64,000 nucleotides of DNA from Alphaproteobacteria bacterium (lineage in GTDB: Bacteria; Pseudomonadota; Alphaproteobacteria; CAAHEQ01; UBA3637), in contig SUVA01000004.1 in assembly GCA_015062245.1 (NCBI GenBank), forward strand, positions 1 through 64,000, written 5' to 3'. Below are positions 34,575-46,052 of the stretch, one piece after another. The notes under the pieces are model-generated. The model worked only from the letters and a program-made list of their open reading frames with translations, did not search any database and was not told the DNA's origin. The position numbers and the translations under genes are program-made. The first letter of the stretch is position 1; the number at the start of each line of letters is the position of its first letter.

Positions 34575-34621
34575 TGCCCCGAATAAATTATTTATAAAAA
34601 ATAGCAGAGAGTAAATACTTC

Positions 34622-34650
34622 TTGCTTTTTAATGTAAATCATCATACAAT
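34622..34650 (+). promoter_or_regulatory. ligA promoter, predicted leaderless
   Basis: TTGCTT (34622-34627), a 17-nt spacer and TACAAT (34645-34650). The ATG at 34657 lies at the expected transcription start, and no ribosome site is present. Confidence 0.55.
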
Positions 34651-34653
34651 TGA

Positions 34654-36714
<2,061 letters not shown>

Positions 36715-36745
36715 GGCTATGATACCTTGAAAAAAGGGGAGAATT

Positions 36746-39403
36746 ATGGAAGATTTTAATCAAAATACGCCTAGACCGTCAACTGAGGGCCCTCGCATGA
36801 GCGCCAATCATGGCGAATTGTATGCACAAATCACGGCCGAAGATGAAGAAGTTGTAACCGTTGCCCCCAAAAAACAATCGCACATCATATCTTTGATGGC
36901 CATTTTGATGAAAATCACTTTCCATATTGATGCTTTTCGCAGAAGCAATGAAAGGTTATTTATCTTTTTGCATTCCATTTGGGCCGGCGCCATGAGTGTT
37001 TTGTATTTATCCGGTATCATTACATTATGTTTGTGTATTTTTTCTTTTGCCCAATTGCCGACTTATTTAAAAGATTATTTGGACAAAAACGGCATTCAGT
37101 ATGGTTCTTTGGAAATGCCCGATTATTCACTTTCGCAAATCAATATCACAAACTTAAAAGACATCAATAACAACTATACAATACCAAGTGTTACCATTCA
37201 TTCAACTTTTGCCGACTTGTTGCAAAATAGAATCCGTATGTTGGAAATCAACGGATTAAGAATCAATCTAAATAATAAATCAAACAATGATTTGGAAGGG
37301 GCAAAACTACTCTTCGGATTATTGGAAAAACTGAGCGCTCCCAACAGCGAAAATCAGGATTTAAATATCAATATCGTTCATGTCAATAATGCCGCCTTAA
37401 CCGTTCAGGGAAAAGAACAAAACGTATCTGTGGCCTTTTCTTTGTCCGGCACATATATGAACGAAAATCAGGTTGTTATTCCTTTTTCAATCAACGAAGA
37501 TTTTTTAAGAATAGATGCTTTTTTGCAAATAACAGGCCCACAACAAAATCGTCAAATTGAAATAAAAACAACCAATGTCGGTGAAATTACTTTGCCCCAA
37601 AGATTACCCGAAAAATTGGAAGGAAACATTACCTTAAAAATGCAACAAAACAACATCCAAAATATTTTGATGGATGCAAAATTAAGCCGTTCTAATTCCA
37701 TAAAGAAAATTCAAGTGGATTTAGAAAACAACGGACAAAATAAGTTTGACGGCAACTTTATGTTCGCTGAATCAGCAACGGAAAATGCCGAACCGACAAC
37801 TGATTTGGTTTTATACATAAAAGAATTGGAATTAAACAATGACGGGCAGTTGATTTCAAATGCACCGTTACAATTGAATTTAAAACATTTTGAAAATCAG
37901 TTTGTTGTACTTGACAACTTACAATCCAACTTAAACGGTCAACTGAATTGTTCTTTGAAAAATAAAAAATGTGATTATACCATACAAAAAGAAAGTATGT
38001 TGAATGTCAATGCCTTTTCTTTTGACATCAAAAATCAATCGTTGTTTTTTTCAAATCCAAGCGCTTTTACTTTGAAGTCCGTCAATAAAAAAGCCATAAC
38101 ACTTCAATTTAAAAATCCGTATATGCAACTTGAATTGCCGATTAAAGGGCCAAAGTTAAATGGCTATATCGGCACCAATCAAGAAAAATTATCAATAGAA
38201 GCCGATGATTTAAATTTAATTATCCATTTGGGACAAGACAGAAGCGATAACCATTTACAATTATCCGTCAAAAAAGCCAATTATCAAACATCAGGATTGA
38301 CAATAAACGAAATGGATCTTTTTGTGGAGGATTATTTTAATCCAACCGCCAAAATTCAATTAAATGCGAACAAGCTTCAAACCTCTTCGCCATTGATGTT
38401 AAAACCCGTCAAATTGGATATTTTAAATATAGGCGAACAAACATCCGTAAAAGGTTCTGTTTTGGATACACCCATTGCATTTGAAGCATATGGCATTTTG
38501 AACCCGTTCAAATCTTATTTTTCGGGAAAATTTTCCATCCCTGAATTTGATTTAAATCAGCTACCTTTTGAATTATCCGAACTATCCCAAATTTTCCCAT
38601 CCAAGCTTTCAAATGTTGGCGGGCAAGTTATGGCCTATGGTCAATTAAATCTGTCTGATGCTGATATAACAGGACCAATGAATATCGCATTAAAAGACAT
38701 TGAATTTGATTTAGATGGTACAAATGTATCGGGCCTTAACAGTGTTTTAAAATTAAAATCTTTATTGCCTTTGATTACAAACAACAATCAAAATCTGTTT
38801 GTTCAAAACATTCAAGCATTGGTACCGATTTCCAATTTAGATATGCAATTCCAAATCAACAATCAATCTTTGCGATTGGCCAATTTAAATGCCCAAATTG
38901 CGGGGCAAGACGTTATGATGTCCAGCACATTGATTCCCATGAAAAATCCAAGTGAGATTTTGTCATTAAAAACAGCTGGCACATTTAATTCAGAGGATTT
39001 AAATGATTATATGCAATTGTCCGGCATATCCATAGAAGATGGTAAAGCCTCACTGAACATTCCTGTTTTTATTTCAAATAACGGCATTGACTTTGGAAAT
39101 TTAACGTTAAAACTTTCCAATACAACCTGGCAAAAACAATCCGATGAAACGCTTATTCCAAATTTATTCAGTGTTGCTTCAACGGGCTATACCGTGCGTT
39201 CCGGTCAATTGATTTTAAACGCCGACAATGAATTGGATGTTACTTTGGACGGATGGTTGTTACCCGATAATATTAAAAAATCATATGGTCCAAATCTGAT
39301 TCAATTGGATGAACCGTTATTTTTGAAAAGTCAGAGCTTGCCTGTACCAAGCGAAATTCAAAATGAACAAAATCAATTGTTTGAAACGGAAAATATAAAA
39401 TGA
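36746..39403 (+). CDS. AsmA-like YdbH-family envelope protein
   Basis: An 885-residue protein with one N-terminal membrane helix (about 88-110, after a hydrophilic stretch of roughly 85 residues) and a long beta-rich periplasmic part. The C-terminal third (FSGKFSIPEFDLNQLPFELS, VGGQVMAYGQLNLSDADITG, then LDGTNVSGLNSVLKLKSLLP) follows the YdbH pattern. YdbH, TamB and YhdP are thought to bridge the periplasm for phospholipid transport. The stop overlaps the next gene (ATGA), and that gene is a small lipoprotein as YnbE is in E. coli. Confidence 0.75.
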   Translation: MEDFNQNTPRPSTEGPRMSANHGELYAQITAEDEEVVTVAPKKQSHIISLMAILMKITFHIDAFRRSNERLFIFLHSIWAGAMSVLYLSGIITLCLCIFSFAQLPTYLKDYLDKNGIQYGSLEMPDYSLSQINITNLKDINNNYTIPSVTIHSTFADLLQNRIRMLEINGLRINLNNKSNNDLEGAKLLFGLLEKLSAPNSENQDLNINIVHVNNAALTVQGKEQNVSVAFSLSGTYMNENQVVIPFSINEDFLRIDAFLQITGPQQNRQIEIKTTNVGEITLPQRLPEKLEGNITLKMQQNNIQNILMDAKLSRSNSIKKIQVDLENNGQNKFDGNFMFAESATENAEPTTDLVLYIKELELNNDGQLISNAPLQLNLKHFENQFVVLDNLQSNLNGQLNCSLKNKKCDYTIQKESMLNVNAFSFDIKNQSLFFSNPSAFTLKSVNKKAITLQFKNPYMQLELPIKGPKLNGYIGTNQEKLSIEADDLNLIIHLGQDRSDNHLQLSVKKANYQTSGLTINEMDLFVEDYFNPTAKIQLNANKLQTSSPLMLKPVKLDILNIGEQTSVKGSVLDTPIAFEAYGILNPFKSYFSGKFSIPEFDLNQLPFELSELSQIFPSKLSNVGGQVMAYGQLNLSDADITGPMNIALKDIEFDLDGTNVSGLNSVLKLKSLLPLITNNNQNLFVQNIQALVPISNLDMQFQINNQSLRLANLNAQIAGQDVMMSSTLIPMKNPSEILSLKTAGTFNSEDLNDYMQLSGISIEDGKASLNIPVFISNNGIDFGNLTLKLSNTTWQKQSDETLIPNLFSVASTGYTVRSGQLILNADNELDVTLDGWLLPDNIKKSYGPNLIQLDEPLFLKSQSLPVPSEIQNEQNQLFETENIK

Positions 39404-39798
39404 AAAAGTGGGTTATATGCGGTTTATTGATGCTGACGGGGTGCGCCAAATCTTTTTTGGTTCAACCTGAAATTTCCCGTTCGCAAATATTTTATGGTCA
39501 AACGGTGGCTGAATTGCAGGATAACTTTGGCATCCCGACAAAGGCCGAAAGATTTGCCTATGATGTTATAGTTTATACTTTTGATAACCAAGATATTGTT
39601 GCCGGCCGATTGGATAAAATCGTCAAAAATTGTAATTTGCGCGTCTTTGTTCAAAATGCTCGTGTCATAGATTGGGAATGGAAAGGCAATAATTGTCAAT
39701 TCAAAGTAAAGAAAACGCAGAGTTTGTTGCTGGACGATTTTTATGAAGGCTTTAATACACCCAACCAAACAAAAGAATACGAAGATATGTTTGATTAA
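39400..39798 (+). CDS. Lipoprotein coupled to the YdbH-like gene
   Basis: A 132-residue lipoprotein with lipobox MLTGC at Cys15. It has the motif FYGQTVAELQDNFGIPTKAE, like the SmpA/BamE-type small fold often seen in outer-membrane partners. It is coupled by a 4-nt overlap to the YdbH-like gene, so a shared envelope role is likely. It converges on xerC with a 4-nt overlap. Confidence 0.75.
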   Translation: MKKWVICGLLMLTGCAKSFLVQPEISRSQIFYGQTVAELQDNFGIPTKAERFAYDVIVYTFDNQDIVAGRLDKIVKNCNLRVFVQNARVIDWEWKGNNCQFKVKKTQSLLLDDFYEGFNTPNQTKEYEDMFD

Positions 39799-40742
39799 CC
39801 GGCTCGTGGGTGGGATTTTTGATAAACCCGTTGCATATCACGTGTGGTAATTTTGGTGTATCTTTGCGTGGCCGATAAAGTTTTATGCCCCAACAATTCC
39901 TGAATGCTTTTTAAATCCCCGCCATTTTCCAATAAATGCGTGGCAAAGCTGTGGCGCAGGGCATGTGGCGTGGTTGTTTCAGGCAAAGATAACTTTTCAC
40001 GAATTTTACGCACGGTTCTTTGAACCACACCCGGGTTGATTCTGTCCCCATGAAAACCGACAAAAAGCGGATTGTTCGGGTGTGGATAAGGGTGATGATC
40101 CAAATACGTTTGTAATATCGTTTGAACAGCCGGCAAAACAGGCACCAAACGTTCCTTGTTTCCTTTTCCTTTAATACACAAAACTTCAGGCATCGGCACA
40201 ACGTCTTTCACATCCAAGGCCAAAGCTTCGGCAATACGCAAACCGCAACCGTACATCAATGTAAACAGCGCCCTATCCCGCCAACCTGACCATGGATATT
40301 TATGTAATTCAAAAGCCGTTTTTAAAAACTTTTTCGCCTGTTCCGATGTAATCGGATGGGGTAAATGATGTTTGGGGCGTGCCACGGCAACCGACATAAC
40401 GGCCGTATTTTTTAATATGTTTTGACGCATCAGATATTTAAAAAAGTTTTTTATGGCGGATATGCCACGGGCAACCGTTGTGCGATCCGCCTGATTTTGA
40501 TGGCGCCAAGCCAAAAAAGAACGAAAATCAGTTACACTTAAATCCTGTAATAATTTTTCATCAACCGGTTGCGAAAAAGATGAAAATAAAAAATCACAAA
40601 AGCCTTTCATATCTTCCATATAAGACGAAACGGTTTTATCGGATAAATTACGCTGAACGGATAAATATTCGCACCATTGGTCCAACATTTTTCGGACATT
40701 TTCATCGGTTGTTTCACTTAAAGGGTTGAATTGTGTCGTCAT
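39795..40742 (-). CDS. xerC: Tyrosine recombinase XerC
   Basis: A 315-residue recombinase. The SAM-like N-terminal domain (CEYLSVQRNLSDKTVSSY) is followed by the catalytic domain with all active residues: Arg in YGCGLRIAEAL, Lys in IKGKGNKER, HxxR in HALRHSFATHLLENGG, His in ELLGHKTL and Tyr in TQRYTKI. With XerD it resolves chromosome dimers at dif. Its setting between priA and an envelope gene is that of a core gene, not a phage integrase. Confidence 0.94.
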   Translation of the reverse strand: MTTQFNPLSETTDENVRKMLDQWCEYLSVQRNLSDKTVSSYMEDMKGFCDFLFSSFSQPVDEKLLQDLSVTDFRSFLAWRHQNQADRTTVARGISAIKNFFKYLMRQNILKNTAVMSVAVARPKHHLPHPITSEQAKKFLKTAFELHKYPWSGWRDRALFTLMYGCGLRIAEALALDVKDVVPMPEVLCIKGKGNKERLVPVLPAVQTILQTYLDHHPYPHPNNPLFVGFHGDRINPGVVQRTVRKIREKLSLPETTTPHALRHSFATHLLENGGDLKSIQELLGHKTLSATQRYTKITTRDMQRVYQKSHPRAG

Positions 40743-40787
40743 TTTGTGTATCCTTTATAAAAAGATTTTAAAGGAAAAATAAAAAAA

Positions 40788-42740
40788 ATGCAACGCCTGT
40801 CTGTTTTATTTCCCGTGGCATTAGGGACCTATGATTATTTATCGGATGAAAATTTAACACCTGGGACTTTTGTATCCGCCCAATTGGGGCGTAAAAAATT
40901 GGTGGGCGTTGTTTGGGATAAAAAACCGGATGAATCATATCCCGAAAATAAATTAAAAAAAATTGATGCTGTTTTGCCTGAACCGCCTTTAAACAAACAA
41001 ACCATGCGCTTTATCAACTGGGTGGCCGGTTATACCTTAACACCCGTTGGGGCTGTTTTAAAAATGGCATTAAATCCCGAAATGGGAAAGGTCAGCAAAA
41101 AACCTTTAATCTTTATGCCCCCTAACCCACATCACGACCAGATTCATTTTTCACCATCCCAAGAAAAAGTCGTCCGACAATTATGTCAAATGCAAAAGTT
41201 TCAGGTGGCCCTGTTGGATGGCGTGACGGGCTCAGGCAAAACAGAAGTCTACTTTGAAAAAACCGCTGATGTTTTGGAAAAAACAAATCAACAAATTTTG
41301 GTATTATTGCCCGAAATTATCTTAACAACCGCTTGGTTAAATCGCTTTGAAAAACGTTTTGGTGTTAAACCGGCCCTGTGGCATTCATCACTCACACCCA
41401 AACAAAGGCGGGACACTTGGGAGGCTGTCAGAAACGGTTCAGCCCGTGTAGTGGTGGGGGCTCGTTCGGCTTTATTTTTACCTTTTACGGATTTGGGTTT
41501 AATTATCGTGGACGAAGAACACGATCCATCTTTTAAACAAGAAGAAGGTGTTTTATATCACGCACGGGATATGGCTGTTGTACGTGCCAAAATTGCGGAT
41601 TGCCCTTTGATTTTGGCCAGTGCGACCCCCAGCTTGGAAACCTATGTCCACACCCATCAGGGCGATTATTTACATTTAATTTTAGCCGAACGTTTTGCCG
41701 GCGCCCGATTGCCCGATATTCAAATCACCGATATGCGTCAAAAAGAAAAAGGCCCCATCCAATTTATATCAAAAGATTTACAAGATGCATTAAAAGAAAA
41801 GCTGGATAAAAAAGAACAATCTTTATTGTTTTTAAACCGCCGTGGCTATGCGCCTTTGATGTTGTGTCGCAACTGTGGTCACCGTTTACAATGTCCGCAT
41901 TGTTCGGCATGGCTGGTCACCCATAAAGGCGATAAGAATTTACAATGTCATCATTGCGGTTATCACTTGCCTGTGCCGAAAAAATGCCCAGTTTGTCAGG
42001 CGGAAAATCTGGTGGCCTGTGGGCCGGGGGTGGAACGTGTGGCCGAAGAAACAATTTCTTTGTTTCCTGATGCCAAAATTGCCCAAATCACATCCGAAAC
42101 ATTAAAAAACCCAAAGGATTTTGAAACCATTATTGAACAAATGGATAATGGCGAAATTGACATTTTAATCGGCACTCAAATTTTGGCCAAAGGGCATCAC
42201 TTTTCCAATTTGACATTGGTGGGTGTGATTGATGCCGATATGGGGTTGGCGGGCGGTGATTTACGGGCGGGAGAAAGAACTTTTCAATTGATTCAACAGG
42301 TGATGGGACGGGCCGGTCGTGAAAGTAAAAAAGGCTTGGCGATTTTGCAATCCTATAATCCCGATAATTTAATTATTCAGGCCTTACAAAAAAACGACCG
42401 TTCCGCTTTTTTAAACGAAGAAATGGCCACACGCAAAATATTAAAAATGCCACCATTTGGAAAATTGGCCAGCCTGATTATCAGCGGAAAAAATCAAACC
42501 TTAACCTATCAAACCGTTCAAAAAATCGTGCGCCACGCCCCACAACAAGACGGCGTTTTGGTGATGGGTCCCGTGGTGGCGCCTATTTCAAAATTGCGGG
42601 GCAAATATCGCTATCGTTTATTGGTCAAAACCAACAAGCAAACAAACATTCAAAACTATTTGCATCTGTGGATGGACGGTGCTGTCATTCCACCGTCTGT
42701 GGATGTACGTATTGACATTGACCCTTACAGCTTTTTTTAA
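40788..42740 (+). CDS. priA: Primosomal replication restart helicase PriA
   Basis: A 650-residue helicase, shorter than E. coli PriA (732). It has Walker A GVTGSGKTEVYFE (about 145), the DEEHDPSFKQ box, and two zinc-binding sets (CRNCGHRLQCPHC and CHHCGYHLPVPKKCPVC). Motifs V-VI lie in IGTQILAKGHHF and QVMGRAGR. It reloads DnaB at stalled forks. It diverges from xerC. Confidence 0.95.
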   Translation: MQRLSVLFPVALGTYDYLSDENLTPGTFVSAQLGRKKLVGVVWDKKPDESYPENKLKKIDAVLPEPPLNKQTMRFINWVAGYTLTPVGAVLKMALNPEMGKVSKKPLIFMPPNPHHDQIHFSPSQEKVVRQLCQMQKFQVALLDGVTGSGKTEVYFEKTADVLEKTNQQILVLLPEIILTTAWLNRFEKRFGVKPALWHSSLTPKQRRDTWEAVRNGSARVVVGARSALFLPFTDLGLIIVDEEHDPSFKQEEGVLYHARDMAVVRAKIADCPLILASATPSLETYVHTHQGDYLHLILAERFAGARLPDIQITDMRQKEKGPIQFISKDLQDALKEKLDKKEQSLLFLNRRGYAPLMLCRNCGHRLQCPHCSAWLVTHKGDKNLQCHHCGYHLPVPKKCPVCQAENLVACGPGVERVAEETISLFPDAKIAQITSETLKNPKDFETIIEQMDNGEIDILIGTQILAKGHHFSNLTLVGVIDADMGLAGGDLRAGERTFQLIQQVMGRAGRESKKGLAILQSYNPDNLIIQALQKNDRSAFLNEEMATRKILKMPPFGKLASLIISGKNQTLTYQTVQKIVRHAPQQDGVLVMGPVVAPISKLRGKYRYRLLVKTNKQTNIQNYLHLWMDGAVIPPSVDVRIDIDPYSFF

Positions 42741-42750
42741 AGGATGAAAA

Positions 42751-43023
42751 ATGAACGATAAAACAGTTTTACAAATTCGCCTGAGCCCCGGTGCCAAACG
42801 CTGTGGAGTGGAAGGATTATGGAATAACACCCATTGGAAAATTGCCGTCAAAGAACGGGCGGTGGACGGTCGGGCCAATCAAGCCCTGATTGATTTTTTA
42901 TCGGATGAATTAAAAATCCCCAAAAAAATGATTCAAATCACCGCTGGCCACACCAATCGTTTAAAGCGGGTGGAAATAGCCAAAAGCATTGATTTGCCGT
43001 GGACAGATAATAAAAGTGCATAA
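42751..43023 (+). CDS. YggU family protein (DUF167)
   Basis: A 90-residue protein of the conserved DUF167/YggU family, recognised by SPGAKRCGVEGL, ERAVDGRANQALIDFLSD and AGHTNRLKRVEI. Function unknown despite solved structures in the family. It lies 10 nt after priA. Confidence 0.9.
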   Translation: MNDKTVLQIRLSPGAKRCGVEGLWNNTHWKIAVKERAVDGRANQALIDFLSDELKIPKKMIQITAGHTNRLKRVEIAKSIDLPWTDNKSA

Positions 43024-43038
43024 TTTTTTAAAAAAGGA

Positions 43039-43067
43039 TTGCATTTTAAATGAAAATAAGTTATAAT
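43039..43067 (+). promoter_or_regulatory. tRNA-Thr promoter
   Basis: TTGCAT (43039-43044), a 17-nt spacer and TATAAT (43062-43067), 9 nt before the tRNA. Confidence 0.78.
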
Positions 43068-43076
43068 TACCCTTGT

Positions 43077-43152
43077 GCCGACATAGCTCAGCTGGTAGAG
43101 CAACTGATTTGTAATCAGTAGGTCCTTGGTTCGAATCCGAGTGTCGGCACCA
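43077..43152 (+). tRNA. tRNA-Thr (UGU)
   Basis: A 76-nt cloverleaf with CCA. The acceptor GCCGACA pairs with TGTCGGC, the anticodon stem CTGAT pairs with ATCAG around TTTGTAA, and the anticodon is TGT. Confidence 0.96.
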
Positions 43153-43159
43153 TTTTTAT

Positions 43160-43184
43160 GCCTTGATTTACAAGGCTTTTTTTA
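43160..43184 (+). terminator. Terminator of tRNA-Thr
   Basis: GCCTTG (43160-43165) and CAAGGC (43171-43176) with a 5-nt loop and eight Ts. Confidence 0.88.
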
Positions 43185-43366
43185 TATCAAAGAAATTGTA
43201 TTTTATCTTTTTCTTGTTTTTGTGTTTTCCTTTATTTTCAGGCACTTACATCAAATCCTAACGTTAAAAACAACCGGAAATATACAAAATGAAAAACTGT
43301 GATGCAAAGTGTGATGCAATTAATGCTCCAAGACCTATTCATTTATGGTTGAGAAATAACACATTT

Positions 43367-44005
43367 TTAAATTTTAAGGGGGGCGTATAACGTTTTCCCA
43401 ATCCGTGTGATGACGGCCCATTCAATTTCACCATAACTGAAATGCCACCATTCTTCAAAATAATTTACAAAACCGGCAATTATCATTGCATCGTACAACA
43501 TTTTTCGGTTTTGTTTTTGCTCTTCTGTCAATGTCGGATCCAAAGAAAATGTTTTTGTTTTAGAATTAAACTCACGCCACTTGGTCCCCATATCCAATTC
43601 CCGTCCCTGTTCATCGCACAAAGTTAAATCAATTGCCGCACCAGTTTGGTGTCCACTACCTTGCTTATATGGATTTGCGATAAAGATATTTGCCTTTTCA
43701 TACAATTCTTCATCCGATATATATGGATTTTTATTTCTCAATTCATCCAAAATACACTTCCAATAATATACCTGACTGTGAAAAGGACGGTATAATTCAA
43801 ACGCCTTAAACTTATATCCTTTAGGTAAATGTTTGTGCGCAATAGTCAGCATTTCATAAACCCGTTTACGCAACAAAAAATATTCACAGGATATTTTGTT
43901 AATAAAGATTTCATTATAATCATCGGATACCAATTCCGGTGGATTTTCTGATTCAAATATTTCACATTCAAGGGATAAATCCCCTACACTATGTTTGATT
44001 TTCAT
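43367..44005 (-). CDS. D-Ala-D-Ala dipeptidase (VanX/DdpX-like)
   Basis: A 212-residue zinc dipeptidase. The metal-binding motif SGHQTGAAID (residues 117-126, the SxHxxGxAxD pattern) and EWWH (185-188) are intact, and the Arg in YRPF matches the family. It has no signal peptide, so it should act in the cytoplasm, where DdpX-type enzymes recycle D-Ala-D-Ala as nutrient. Alone it does not indicate vancomycin resistance, because no VanA/VanH are present. It follows alanine racemase by 23 nt in the same direction. Confidence 0.88.
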   Translation of the reverse strand: MKIKHSVGDLSLECEIFESENPPELVSDDYNEIFINKISCEYFLLRKRVYEMLTIAHKHLPKGYKFKAFELYRPFHSQVYYWKCILDELRNKNPYISDEELYEKANIFIANPYKQGSGHQTGAAIDLTLCDEQGRELDMGTKWREFNSKTKTFSLDPTLTEEQKQNRKMLYDAMIIAGFVNYFEEWWHFSYGEIEWAVITRIGKTLYAPLKI

Positions 44006-44028
44006 TTTTGAGCTTTCAATTTAATTAT

Positions 44029-45228
44029 TTATCTTTGGCAACAGCTTTTTTTGATGTTTGTGATGTTGCTGATTTTTTTTTCGCGTTCTCTTTGCAAGCG
44101 ATTGGTATAAACAAGATCCATTGAATTAAAGCAACACATAATTTCACTGTCCAAACGATCTGCATCAACGCAAAAATCGTTGATGGTATATCGTCGATTG
44201 ACAAGGGAAGCTTTTGATTTTTTTAAAGCCGATTGGGGAACCTTTGTTACATCACAATTTAAAAGTCCCATAGATATACGACCAATAATGGGGGCAGAAT
44301 AAAATTCATCACCGTCTTGGAACCAAACTTTTCCGTTATTACTTAAACTTCTGGGAATACCATGACTGTATCCAATCCCCAAAACGGCAACTTTTGTATC
44401 TTTTTCGGCTTGAAAAGTTGCACCATAACCAACATTATCTCCCTTTTTAATTGTTTCAATTTGTAAAAGTGGCGCTTCAATTGTCATAACAGGGGACAAA
44501 TTTAAAACTTTTGGGAACACATTAATTCCATATAATGCAGCACCACTGCGTATTTGAGAAATTGGTGCCTGTTCTGTATTTGCCAAGTGGGCATCCAATG
44601 CCAAGCTTCCGGGCAAGCCAAAATGTTTCAATGCTCTTTGATATGTATCAAATTGTTTTTTATTTTGTTCTTGAACTGTTTTACGGCGTTGTTCATCTTT
44701 ACAATCAGCCATTTCCGGCACATCGCTTGCACATGATAAATGTGACATAATCAAGGAGACTTTGTATTCCTTTAATTTTTCTTTCGTAAAATGGGGCCAT
44801 TCGGATTCCTTTATGCCCAAACGATTAAAGCCTGTTTCTAAATTCAGAATACACCCAGTTTGGGAAGAAGAACAAATTTTTTCCCACAACCGTAATTGTT
44901 CCATACTGTTAATAACAGGAGTTAATGCGTTTTTTTTAAATAAAATCAAATTTGATTTATGCGGACCATTTAATACATTGATTTGAATATCCGGAAAGTG
45001 TTTACGTAAATGAATACCTTCTTGTGCCGTCGAAACGTAAAAATTACGACAACCACATTTGATCAAGGATTCAGTCACTTCTTTTGCCCCTAAACCATAG
45101 GCGTTAGATTTGACAACAGGACAAATTTCTTGTTTTGGAGCATGGCGACACAATTCATCATAATTTTCCTGAACAGCCGCCAAATTCACTGACATTTTTG
45201 GTTGATAAATTTGTTCTTCCGGCATCAC
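44029..45228 (-). CDS. alr: Alanine racemase
   Basis: A 399-residue PLP enzyme making D-Ala for peptidoglycan. The PLP lysine is in CPVVKSNAYGLGAKEV and the second catalytic Tyr region is VLGIGYSHGIPRSLSN. IRSGAALYGINVFP is also typical. The C-terminus carries about 20 extra residues that are basic and end SCCQR. The start may be the GTG at 45228 (better spacing from AGG) or the next codon, ATG. It lies 4 nt after the acetyltransferase gene. Confidence 0.92.
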   Translation of the reverse strand: MMPEEQIYQPKMSVNLAAVQENYDELCRHAPKQEICPVVKSNAYGLGAKEVTESLIKCGCRNFYVSTAQEGIHLRKHFPDIQINVLNGPHKSNLILFKKNALTPVINSMEQLRLWEKICSSSQTGCILNLETGFNRLGIKESEWPHFTKEKLKEYKVSLIMSHLSCASDVPEMADCKDEQRRKTVQEQNKKQFDTYQRALKHFGLPGSLALDAHLANTEQAPISQIRSGAALYGINVFPKVLNLSPVMTIEAPLLQIETIKKGDNVGYGATFQAEKDTKVAVLGIGYSHGIPRSLSNNGKVWFQDGDEFYSAPIIGRISMGLLNCDVTKVPQSALKKSKASLVNRRYTINDFCVDADRLDSEIMCCFNSMDLVYTNRLQREREKKISNITNIKKSCCQR

Positions 45229-45232
45229 TTTT

Positions 45233-45901
45233 TTACCTTTCCTTCATTTGTAAAAAACCTTTTACTTGGATCGTTTTTGTTGAGATTTCTAAATTTTTCT
45301 TTTTTCCCAAATGATTTTTATGTTTAAAAAATTCATCTCTTGAAACTTTTAACAACAACCGTGGCTCAGGCGGATTTCCCGGTTTCATAATTTTCATTGT
45401 TTTTCCATACTGAATCATACCCAAACCGCCCTCTAAAACCTGTCTGGATAGCACATTATCAGGGCGAACGGTTGCGTTGCATTGTTTAAATTTAGGATTT
45501 TCGAAAAAAATCTTTGATAAAAAAGCACGAGACGCTTCGGTTGCATAACCTCGTCTTTGAAATTTAGGATCAATAAAATATCCCAAATCAATACGAGCAT
45601 GTTTATCTTTCCATTTTCTTGAAGAAAGACGAGTTGTTTCACCAATCACAAAACCAATCATGTTATGAGGTGCCGATTTTTCTGCCACCGCCAACGAAAT
45701 AGTTCTTCTTGGAAAAGTTTTCTGTTGATCTATAGCTGATCTATAAAATTTTACAGTGTCTTCTGGATTTGTTAAATCATAATAATTGATATTGTTAGGT
45801 TCTTCATTTATTGAACGACGAATACGTTCAATTGCAAAAACATCCGCTGCTGTAATTTCACGCAAAATAAGATTATCCGTTGAAATATAAATATCCTTCA
45901 T
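45233..45901 (-). CDS. GNAT acetyltransferase (RimJ-like)
   Basis: A 222-residue acetyltransferase of the RimJ/RimL group. The N-terminal LILREITAADVFAIERI and the acetyl-CoA loop FQRRGYATEASRAFLS are clear, as is the NATVRPDNVLSRQVLEGGLG helix. A C-terminal basic extension of about 45 residues is unusual. The substrate is unknown. It is first in the unit with alr and the VanX-like gene. Confidence 0.82.
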   Translation of the reverse strand: MKDIYISTDNLILREITAADVFAIERIRRSINEEPNNINYYDLTNPEDTVKFYRSAIDQQKTFPRRTISLAVAEKSAPHNMIGFVIGETTRLSSRKWKDKHARIDLGYFIDPKFQRRGYATEASRAFLSKIFFENPKFKQCNATVRPDNVLSRQVLEGGLGMIQYGKTMKIMKPGNPPEPRLLLKVSRDEFFKHKNHLGKKKNLEISTKTIQVKGFLQMKER

Positions 45902-46052
45902 AGGCTTTTCCTAGCGTTAGGTATCTAAATCTGTTTAAATTTTAACAAATAATTCAAAGAAAGTCAACATTTTTGTCTTACATCATTTTTTTGTTGCTAT
46001 TCTTTTTTATTTTATGTATCATTTTTAACAGAAGTTTTTTTGTGGGGTGACT

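Noticed and set aside
39795-40742. Tyrosine recombinase as the integrase of the phage block or cassette array
   Set aside because: It is XerC by sequence and context, with no att-like repeats beside it. A role in trans remains possible but is not shown.
43153-43366. Attachment site or integrase remnant after tRNA-Thr
   Set aside because: TGTGATGCAA occurs twice in about 25 bases, but no copy of the tRNA end is found downstream in the window and no recombinase gene is present.
43367-44005. Vancomycin-resistance gene
   Set aside because: Only a VanX/DdpX-like dipeptidase is present, without VanH or a VanA-type ligase. A nutrient-recycling role is more likely.
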